Shown one piece after another: positions 43,138-49,174 of a stretch of DNA of 49,174 nucleotides (position 1 is the first letter of the stretch; the number at the start of each line of letters is the position of its first letter). This DNA comes from Caldilinea sp. CFX5. Lineage in GTDB: Bacteria > Chloroflexota > Anaerolineae > Caldilineales > Caldilineaceae. The notes beneath the pieces were generated by a model. That model ran no database searches and had not been told where the DNA came from. It saw nothing but the letters and a program-made list of their open reading frames with translations. The translations under genes were made by a program, and so were the position numbers. The DNA is taken from NCBI GenBank assembly GCA_021405325.1, contig QWII01000113.1, forward strand, positions 1 to 49,174. Reading direction: 5' to 3'.

Positions 43138-44535
43138 CTAGATAAGCGGGGAACGTTCTAACGTTAAGACACGCCGCAGCCAGTTGATCAACATAGCGGC
43201 GTGATCGTGTAGATGCATTTCGGCTGCTTGCAAATAAGCCGTTAGATAGCGTGAGACCATCAACGGCGGCAACTGATAATGGTTGGTCAGCAAGCCTTGC
43301 ACCCATGCCAGGTCGGCGCCGAGATAATCGATATTCCCCAGGGTGAGCGCGGCGATAATGTCGCGACTGAAATTGATATTGGCCTTGTGCAAGAGCGCGT
43401 GCGTCATCCCGGAGGCGGCCAAACTGTGCCACAACTGCGCTTCAATGGTCGCCTGTTGTAAGCGGAAATATTGTAACGCTTCTTCATACTCGGCTGTAAT
43501 CGGTGCTGCCGGCGTCGGTAGGCGGGGCGGGGAAAGCAGCTCATCAACGCGTTGGAGCGCGCCTTCAAGGTTCACTCCCAAATAATGGCCGGTAATGGCC
43601 TGTGGTAGATCGGGGAGCTGGGTAAAGACCAGGCCGCCAAAGGCCATCGGCACGCGCACTTGATAGATCAGATCGCCAACCTCGCGCAGACTGGCCGCCG
43701 TATAAAGCTGTTGCGCCGTAAGGATTACCAAATGGGGGCGTGCGGTCTGCGTGGTCTGCACAAAGTCTTGAATCGGAATGTTGGCGCCTAGGAAGAGAAT
43801 ATCCCAGCCACGGCGGCGCAACAGTAGGGAAAGCAGCAACGGCGCAAAAGTATGACCCTCTTCGGGCGGACAACCGACCAGGATCCGACCAGGGCGAGTT
43901 GGCGGCGGCGTGGTCGCCATGAGCGCTTCCAGCCGGCGGAGCGCCAGCGCCGAAGCGAAATGCTCTTGCTGGACAGTGACATGACCGGCATACCAGCCCT
44001 CGCCAATGACGGACAGCCCCTTCTGTAAAAGATCCAGACAGATCCGTTCGACGCTAAAGAGACCAAAGGCTTGGGCGATAATGCGCTCAGCCTGCTGTTC
44101 GTCAAAATTCATACAGGCCGCAACCCAAGCGGCCCGCATCTGGTGGATGGTATCGGCTGTCGCCGGCGCCGGCAGCTCACCGGCGAGGGCGGCTGAGGAG
44201 AGCAACGCGCTGCTTTGCCCGTTAAACGCGACCGGCGTTGTGGGTATGGCGTTTGGCGCCGGCATGGTTTCCAGCGGATCGCTTTCCTCCGCTTCCAAGC
44301 GCCGCCACAACTCCACCGCACGGCTGATGCTCATCCCTTCGTCCTGGCGGGCAATCAGCCACTTCAATAACTGAATATCTTTTTGCGAGTAGAGCCGATG
44401 ACCGCTATCGGTTCGTTGCGGCACAGGCAAACCATACCGCCGCTCCCACGCACGCAAAGTATCCGGCTTGAGACCGGTTTCTTGCACGACGGCTTTCAGA
44501 TTGAAGGTAGGTGTATCTGGGGAAGCTTTCATCAT
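43138..44535 (-). CDS. carH: CarH-type MerR regulator with adenosylcobalamin photoreceptor domain
   Basis: The 465-residue protein has a MerR HTH (VVQETGLKPDTLRAWERRYG, RTDSGHRLYSQKDIQ) at residues about 10-75. A long linker follows, then the helical cap with W181 and E191-H192 (GEGWYAGHVTVQQEHFA), and a cobalamin fold whose lower ligand is H228 in PPEEGH. The W-x9-E-H spacing equals that of known CarH W131/E141/H142, with the His about 46 residues on. It binds DNA in the dark and is released by light. A C-terminal extension of about 100 residues, IANLWHSLAASGMTHA-type and helical, goes beyond classic CarH (about 285 residues) and has no function I can name. Target genes are probably those downstream. 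Confidence 0.92.
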   Translation of the reverse strand: MMKASPDTPTFNLKAVVQETGLKPDTLRAWERRYGLPVPQRTDSGHRLYSQKDIQLLKWLIARQDEGMSISRAVELWRRLEAEESDPLETMPAPNAIPTTPVAFNGQSSALLSSAALAGELPAPATADTIHQMRAAWVAACMNFDEQQAERIIAQAFGLFSVERICLDLLQKGLSVIGEGWYAGHVTVQQEHFASALALRRLEALMATTPPPTRPGRILVGCPPEEGHTFAPLLLSLLLRRRGWDILFLGANIPIQDFVQTTQTARPHLVILTAQQLYTAASLREVGDLIYQVRVPMAFGGLVFTQLPDLPQAITGHYLGVNLEGALQRVDELLSPPRLPTPAAPITAEYEEALQYFRLQQATIEAQLWHSLAASGMTHALLHKANINFSRDIIAALTLGNIDYLGADLAWVQGLLTNHYQLPPLMVSRYLTAYLQAAEMHLHDHAAMLINWLRRVLTLERSPLI

Positions 44536-44670
44536 AAGTTGGTCTTTTCTTGCTCGTCACTTCAGGAGCAAACGCCGATTTGTGTAGTTACTACTTGTTT
44601 GGGCGCTTCTCTCCCAAGTACCATGAGCCAACCGTGGCTTGTTTGGGAGTAACCCTGATCGGTCACATAT

Positions 44671-44699
44671 ATAGTAGCAAATTGTGACAACGCTGTCAA
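44671..44699 (-). promoter_or_regulatory. carH promoter with overlapping operator
   Basis: Minus strand: TTGACA (44699-44694), exactly 17 nt, TACTAT (44676-44671). The inverted repeat TGACA-ACGC-TGTCA (plus-strand 44685-44698) overlaps the -35 and the first half of the spacer, as expected for a repressor-controlled promoter. An identical TGACAACG octamer occurs at 43112-43119 upstream of the epimerase. The leader to the ATG is about 130 nt and holds a CTCCCAA/TTGGGAG inverted pair. Confidence 0.75.
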
Positions 44700-45041
44700 A
44701 CGTTTGCAAAAGTAAGAAAGCGTTCTCCTCTCTTGTTGATTCGGCAAAACATCGACAAATGTATGGATCATACCTTGACAACCTCAGTCTACCATGATAT
44801 TTTGCAAAACAGTTGTTCTCTAGATTACTTTTGATCTGTTTGAATTGCTATTGAGTTTCTTGTGCCCCTCCTGTACTTTGTTCTGCTTTGTAACATGAGT
44901 GAGTTTAATACCTTGATGTACACGAAAGCAAGGTGTTAGTTTGTTTCTTAAACTTGAGCAATGGAAATTTTGGAGGATCTAATACATGCGCCTTCCCTGA
45001 ACTAACAGGTTATACAAGGGTGTCTCGCAACAGAAACTAGT
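44700..45041. other. gene-free AT-rich spacer
   Basis: I see no gene, tRNA or strong hairpin between the carH promoter and the HisG-like gene's stop. A plus-strand TTGACA is at 44775 but lacks a downstream gene. Confidence 0.5.
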
Positions 45042-46259
45042 CTAACCAAGCTCTGCCTTAAACGCTTCATAATAGCCAAGTAACCGCTGGCGCGATTGTT
45101 TGACGAGGGTAATGGCTTCTTCCTGTTTGTATTGATCATCGGGGCGCCAGTAGCGGGTTTGCAGGCGGTAGGGGCGCAGGCCGTTGGCGACATCTTGCGG
45201 ATTGCAAAAGAGGTCGGTGACGGGCGGACGGTAGATCCAGGCGTCGCCTAGGTTGCGTTCCAGCGCCAGATACCAGAGGGCGAATTGGCGAATGCGTTCA
45301 TCGTCGAAGTAGCCGATGGGGTTCATCGTGTCAATAAACCGTTGCAGCGATTCATTTTGCAGATAGCGGTGATAGTCGGCCACCCACAGACTTTCGGAGA
45401 GAAAAAGGGGTGCGCCGTGCAGGAGCAACCCTTTCTGTTTTAACGTGTTGCCGGTCTGTACTAATTCCAAACCGACGCTGCCCGGTTGCGCTTCCACCAC
45501 CGCATCTTCAACATTTTCCACCGAGACAACCTTTAAGTCAGGATAGGCTGCGTTGACAACGCCGGTATAGCGCCCCTTGACAAAAACCGGCCGGCCATTG
45601 CGCGCCAGATGGGCCAAAAAATCTTCCGGGTAGGGCGATTGGCGCTTGCCGGTGCTTGTAGGCGGAGAGTAGACCGACTGGTAGCGGCTGCTCGGTTTGG
45701 AGATGAGAAAGAAGCCGACGATGTCCTGCACCTCTTGCCCCAACACCTTGTTATAGCGGGTCAACTGGGCCGAGCCGGCAATGCGAATGTCGGTCGGCTT
45801 GGCCAGTTGGTAGTTATACATCCCCCACTTGGTGACAGAAGTTGGGTCGGCCAGATAATATTGGGTCATGGTCAGCAACTCATCCAGGCCCACCACCGCG
45901 CAGTCAATTTCATCCAACCGAATCAACGAGGAGCCATTGTGCGGCTCTTCCCCCTCGACCCGCACTCGTATATTGTTGATGGTCCACTCGTGACCCAGAA
46001 AGCCGACGCGATAGGGACGCTGGTGGCGCTTGCGGTCAATAAACAAGCCAAAGCAGGGCGCCGCCGCCATCGCCGTCGCTAAAAAGCGCACGGCGGTGGC
46101 ATAATCAGCGCTGCTCTGTTTCTTGCTCTCCTGGGAAACCGCCAGAATCCGATCCAATTCCGCCGCATCCACCCCATGCTGCTTGAGGCGATTGAGAAAG
46201 TTTTCAAAGGTGCGCCCGGCGCGCGGAATCGCACAGGCGACGGTGAAGTTTTGGGACAT
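45042..46259 (-). CDS. HisG-like (ATP phosphoribosyltransferase-fold) protein of unknown function
   Basis: The 405-residue protein has in its second half ENVEDAVVEAQPGSVGLELV and QTGNTLKQKGLLL, which match the HisG catalytic phosphoribosyl region (...DAIVDLVxTGxTLxxNGL). IDCAVVGLDELL resembles the HisG 'aDxGIxGxD' strand. Standard HisG is about 205 (short) or 285-300 (long) residues, so this has over 100 extra, mainly a C-terminal helical part after residue 300. No other his genes are present. It may be a paralogue with another phosphoribosyl acceptor or a binding-protein-like sensor; neither is proven. The gene stands alone. Confidence 0.6.
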   Translation of the reverse strand: MSQNFTVACAIPRAGRTFENFLNRLKQHGVDAAELDRILAVSQESKKQSSADYATAVRFLATAMAAAPCFGLFIDRKRHQRPYRVGFLGHEWTINNIRVRVEGEEPHNGSSLIRLDEIDCAVVGLDELLTMTQYYLADPTSVTKWGMYNYQLAKPTDIRIAGSAQLTRYNKVLGQEVQDIVGFFLISKPSSRYQSVYSPPTSTGKRQSPYPEDFLAHLARNGRPVFVKGRYTGVVNAAYPDLKVVSVENVEDAVVEAQPGSVGLELVQTGNTLKQKGLLLHGAPLFLSESLWVADYHRYLQNESLQRFIDTMNPIGYFDDERIRQFALWYLALERNLGDAWIYRPPVTDLFCNPQDVANGLRPYRLQTRYWRPDDQYKQEEAITLVKQSRQRLLGYYEAFKAELG

Positions 46260-46429
46260 GAGGCTGGGTTCTTGCTCTAGGTTGTGTGGTCATGCTGCGT
46301 GATTCGTGATTCGTGTTGCGTGAACTGGTTGAAAGTATCTAATTTTTATCAGCATGAAGATGTATAAACGGTCAGTGTAATTTCCATTCTTCACAACGAT
46401 TCACGGTTCACGAATCACGTTTTACTCAA

Positions 46430-46526
46430 GTAACTACCAAGCCACCCCCTCCTACCCTCCCCCTGGTAAGGGGAGGAACTGTTCCTCCCCTTACCAGGGG
46501 GAGGGTAGGAGGGGGTTAGTAGTTAC
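46430..46526. repeat. 71-nt near-perfect palindrome (35-bp arms) plus outer arms
   Basis: Arms 46445-46479 and 46481-46515 are exactly complementary around a single T. They are C-rich (CCCCCTCC...GGGGAGG). Outer GTAACTAC (46430-46437) and GTAGTTAC (46519-46526) form a second pair, which ends one base before the acyl-CoA dehydrogenase stop codon. On the minus strand it would fold directly after that gene. An additional CGTGATTCGTGA/TCACGAATCACG pair lies at 46298-46420. The gap 46260-46526 has no gene. Confidence 0.92.
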
Positions 46527-47681
46527 CTACTCAAACGCCGAAATCCCCGTCAAGTGCCGCCCGATAATCAGCTTCTGGATCTGGCTGGTGCCTTCGTAGA
46601 GGCTGGCGACGCGACAGTCACGCCAGAGGCGTTCGGGTTCATATTCATCAGAGAAGCCGTAGCCGCCGTGGATCTGGATGGCCATGTCGGCGTTGCGTTT
46701 GGCCGCTTCGGTGGCGTAGAGTTTTGCCATCGAAACCGGGATGGTGCTGACTTCGCCCTGGTTCTTGACCCAGCCGGCTTGATAGACCAGCAGGCGGGCG
46801 GCGTCGGTGTCCACCTTCATCTGGGCGAGCATATCCTGCACCATCTGGAAACCGGCAATCGGTCGTTCAAAGGCAATGCGTTCCTTCGCGTAGCGAACGC
46901 TAACGTCGAGCGCTCGTTGCGCCGTGCCGACACAGCCGCTGGCCACGCCAAAGCGACCATTGTCCAGTGCGCTCATGGCGACGCTAAAGCCTTTGCCCAC
47001 CTCGCCCAGGCGGTTGCTGTCCGGCACGCGCACGTTGTCCAGGAAGAGTTCGCCCGTGTCGCTGGCTTTCAGGCCCAGTTTGCCGGTCATTTTGCGGCTG
47101 GTAAAGCCGGGGCTTTTGGTATCGACCAGGAAGGCGACCATGCCTTTGTGCTTGGCGCCGGGTTGGGTCTGGGCAAAGATGATCGCCACATCGGCCCAAG
47201 TGCCGTTGCTAATCCAAACTTTCTGACCGTTGAGCACCCATTCATCGCCCTCGCGCTTGGCGGTGGTGGCGACATTGCCGGCATCGGAACCGGCGTTGGG
47301 TTCGGTCAAGCCAAAGCAGCCGATCGACTCGCCGCTACAGAGTTTGGGCAAGTAGGTCTGTTTGTGCTCCTCTGTTCCCCACTTCAGAATCGTCAACTCG
47401 ACCAGCGACATCTGCACAGAAAGGGTGGTGCGCACGCTGGAATCGGCATAGCCGACCTCTTCAAAGACAATCGCCTCTGAAATGTAATCCATGCCGGCGC
47501 CGCCATACTCTTCGGGGATCGGCACGCCCAGGTAGCCCAACTCGCCCATTTTGTAGAGCAGGTCGCGTGGGAACTTGGCGTCATGCTCCCACTGGCGGGA
47601 ATGGGGCAGAATCTGCTCGGCGGCAAATTTGCGTACCGAGTCTTTAATCATTTTTTGTTCTGGTGATAAGCTAAAATCCAT
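46527..47681 (-). CDS. acyl-CoA dehydrogenase
   Basis: The 384-residue FAD enzyme shows MDFSLSPEQKMIKDSVRKFA, GVPIPEEYGGAGMD, CFGLTEPNAGSDAGN, WISNGTWADV, RIAFERPIAGFQMVQDMLAQM, QIHGGYGFSDEYEPERLWRD and SLYEGTSQIQKLIIGRHL. The Glu in LYEGTSQ is the usual catalytic base of short- and medium-chain enzymes. Length is normal. GAGGT lies 5 nt before the ATG at 47681; the longer open frame is not needed. It probably acts in beta-oxidation or branched-chain degradation. No partner genes are adjacent. Confidence 0.96.
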   Translation of the reverse strand: MDFSLSPEQKMIKDSVRKFAAEQILPHSRQWEHDAKFPRDLLYKMGELGYLGVPIPEEYGGAGMDYISEAIVFEEVGYADSSVRTTLSVQMSLVELTILKWGTEEHKQTYLPKLCSGESIGCFGLTEPNAGSDAGNVATTAKREGDEWVLNGQKVWISNGTWADVAIIFAQTQPGAKHKGMVAFLVDTKSPGFTSRKMTGKLGLKASDTGELFLDNVRVPDSNRLGEVGKGFSVAMSALDNGRFGVASGCVGTAQRALDVSVRYAKERIAFERPIAGFQMVQDMLAQMKVDTDAARLLVYQAGWVKNQGEVSTIPVSMAKLYATEAAKRNADMAIQIHGGYGFSDEYEPERLWRDCRVASLYEGTSQIQKLIIGRHLTGISAFE

Positions 47682-47864
47682 CGTAGACCTCAAAGTTAAG
47701 ATAATTTTCGTGTAGTCATGCAAAGTGTTAACCTCACTTCAATCCCTGGAAGTGTACCACAGATCAAAGCAATTGCTGATATTTTGGGTAGGGTAATGAT
47801 CGGCTATGAGAGATCCACGTAAACAGACCCGCTGCACGCGATAGGCCAAAAGGTATACTACAAG

Positions 47865-48905
47865 TCAGTAACAACAATCATACTTGCTCGTCGTGCGCCC
47901 GCCAACCTGGATGGTTGCGCCCCGTTGGTCGATGATCTGCGTCTCCCCCACGTTGACCGCCTCAATCTTGCCGATCTGGATGTTGCGCCCACCCTGGGCC
48001 GAACCGCTCTGGGCAGGCAGCGGTTCCACGGGACTGGGCGGCGGCGCGCCCGCCGCCAGCCCTTTGCCGCCCAGCAGCAGGGCCACGGCGAAGTTGCCCG
48101 TGAGCCGGCCGTCGGGCTGTTGTTCGGCGCCGATTTCCTGGCGGGCCGTGGTCGGTACGTGGCGATAGACATAGCCGAGCAGATCGGAGACCAACACCTC
48201 CTGCGCGCCTTCCCTGGGCTGCGCGCTGCCGGTCAGCGCGGCAAGGAGATGATAGGTAAAGATGCTCATCTGCGCCTTGCTGCTGATGTAGGAGCGTTGC
48301 TCCGCCCGCGACGAGGTCAACACGGCGCGCCCTTCCCCCGCATGAAGCGGCGCCGGCCCGTCGCTGTCCAGCGTCTTGGCCAGGGGCGCCCCCGGCGGGA
48401 CGAAGAGGTCGAGCGGCGGCGCCGCCGCTCTGTAGCGCGTGGCGAGATCTTTCACCGCCATCCCGCCGGCGTGACAGCAGTCGAGGAGAACCAAGAGCCG
48501 CTGGGGGTGCAGCGCGTCGATGGCTTCGGCCAACTCCGCGGCGCGCAAGGCGCTGCTGCGCAGCCGGTCGCGGCGCACATCATACGGAATAAAGTAGTAT
48601 TGGGACGGCTGCGTCTCCTCGTCGCGCCAGCCATGACCGGAATAGTAGACGACGGCGGTCGCCGCCGGATCGCCGGCCAGGCACGCTTGCAGCCAATCAA
48701 AGCCGGCCAAAATGTTGTTGCGGGTGGCCGCCGCCCCGCTGATCAGCTTGACCTGCGCTTCGTTGTAGGCGCAGCGCTGGGGGTGAACGAGGACGGCGCG
48801 CAGCGCCTCGACATCGCGGGCGACCGCAGGCAGCGCCCAATCGAGGACACTGTTCTGATCGACGCCAATGAGCAGGGCGTAGCCGTGGCTGAACTGGTCC
48901 GTCAT
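47865..48905 (-). CDS. caspase-like (C14) protease with RHIM-like tetrads in the C-terminal tail
   Basis: The 346-residue protein has a caspase fold: GYALLIGVDQN at the start, H91 in VYYSGHGW and C144 in LLVLLDCCHAGG, with the acidic-rich substrate-pocket region after. VLTSSRAEQRSYISSKAQMS and a helix SIFTYHLLAALTG are typical of bacterial metacaspase-like effectors. After a Gly/Pro linker the last 40 residues carry IQIG (309-312) and IQVG (332-335), in NIQIGKIEAVN and TIQVGGRTT. These match the (I/V)Q(I/V)G core of RHIM amyloid motifs. Such tails can nucleate assembly. No signal peptide. AAAGGA precedes the ATG at 48905. Confidence 0.9.
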   Translation of the reverse strand: MTDQFSHGYALLIGVDQNSVLDWALPAVARDVEALRAVLVHPQRCAYNEAQVKLISGAAATRNNILAGFDWLQACLAGDPAATAVVYYSGHGWRDEETQPSQYYFIPYDVRRDRLRSSALRAAELAEAIDALHPQRLLVLLDCCHAGGMAVKDLATRYRAAAPPLDLFVPPGAPLAKTLDSDGPAPLHAGEGRAVLTSSRAEQRSYISSKAQMSIFTYHLLAALTGSAQPREGAQEVLVSDLLGYVYRHVPTTARQEIGAEQQPDGRLTGNFAVALLLGGKGLAAGAPPPSPVEPLPAQSGSAQGGRNIQIGKIEAVNVGETQIIDQRGATIQVGGRTTSKYDCCY

Positions 48906-48955
48906 GCGCGAATCCTTTCTGAAAGCGTAATTACCAAGCTCCCCCCAATTTGGGG

Positions 48956-49164
48956 CTAACCGTTACCCACCAGTGTTTCTGCTGTAGGGGCATGAGGAGG
49001 AGCGGCGACAGGGCGTCTCTGCACGAGCAACCGGACGGTTCGCCGCTCCTCCTCGTGCCCGTCGACGTGGAGACGGGCACGAGGGTGGGGGAACCATCCC
49101 GTCTTGCCTATCGCCATATACGCCCCCCACCCTCATGCCCCTACGGTTTATGGGTAAGGGTTAG
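48956..49164. repeat. compound nested inverted repeat at the right edge
   Basis: An outer pair CTAACCGTTACCCA (48956-48969) and TGGGTAAGGGTTAG (49151-49164) matches 13 of 14. Next come GTAGGGGCATGAGG (48984-48997) with its exact complement at 49131-49144, and an inner 21-bp stem 48988-49008 with 49040-49060 (one wobble). A small GTGCCCGT/ACGGGCAC stem (49054-49061 and 49073-49080) lies further in, with GAGGGTGGGGG (49081-49091) pairing to 49124-49134. The parts share sequence, so alternative folds exist. It starts 50 nt upstream of the caspase gene. Confidence 0.8.
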
Positions 49165-49174
49165 TCAATGGCAG

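Noticed and set aside
44775..44803. Plus-strand TTGACA-17-TATTTT promoter
   Set aside because: No plus-strand gene follows; it would transcribe antisense to the HisG-like gene.
45042..46259. Naming this gene hisG of histidine biosynthesis
   Set aside because: Length and context do not fit; only part of the motif set is present.
46554..47480. A 308-codon plus-strand frame opposite the acyl-CoA dehydrogenase
   Set aside because: Antisense shadow of a highly conserved enzyme.
47925..48959. A 344-codon plus-strand frame opposite the caspase gene
   Set aside because: It is the antisense of a clear caspase with intact His/Cys and has Arg/Gly/Ala-rich shadow composition.

Overview
The window looks like chromosomal DNA of a filamentous or multicellular-type Chloroflexota (Anaerolineae/Caldilineae-like). 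This is inferred from the gene mix: ECF sigma factors with anti-sigma partners, TPR-CHAT and caspase-type proteases, PT-linker secreted proteins ending in an LFLP-type tail, a CarH-type B12 regulator and a RhaEW-like aldolase-dehydrogenase fusion. Many short perfect palindromes lie between genes. No rRNA, transposase or phage structural gene was seen.

Layout. 1-2502: the leader-distal end of a CRISPR array (33 full 37-nt repeats plus one truncated), closed by a rho-independent terminator; no cas genes are present. 2659-2887: a dispersed hairpin and tRNA-Gln(CUG) with its terminator. 3835-12406: a same-strand set of ECF sigma factor, zinc-finger anti-sigma factor, TPR-CHAT protease, secreted subtilase with DUF5666-like modules, and a secreted protein built of seven such modules. 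Hairpins with a constant 11-nt loop sit upstream of and between these genes. 12611-14373: a second ECF sigma/RskA-type pair on the other strand. 14628-19382: a serine beta-lactamase-fold protein and a peptide-type ABC importer (two permeases and a lipoprotein binding protein, no ATPases). 19764-24715: metabolic genes (PLP aminotransferase, zinc-type dehydrogenase, SGNH hydrolase, two PhyH-type dioxygenases). 24740-31939: small-molecule and stress genes with ArsR and TetR regulators whose promoters and operators can be read directly. 31979-38104: two AAA-type ATPases with PD-(D/E)XK-like nuclease ends flank a RhaEW-like fusion enzyme and a zinc-ribbon protein. 38105-39989: a two-component system whose kinase carries a Clp N-terminal domain. 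40200-44535: a CarH light-response cluster in which the photolyase and carotenoid-desaturase-type genes are visibly truncated or internally deleted. 45042-48905: a HisG-like protein, an acyl-CoA dehydrogenase and a caspase-like protease with two RHIM-like tetrads in its tail. The right edge is a compound palindrome.

The most system-like content is the sigma/anti-sigma/CHAT/subtilase/DUF5666 locus, which reads as a regulated intracellular-plus-extracellular protease module, and the separate caspase gene with a possible amyloid-type signalling tail. Both are typical of regulated death or conflict functions in multicellular bacteria, but their function here is inference. All coordinates and motif positions were read by eye; family names come from motif recognition, not database searches.
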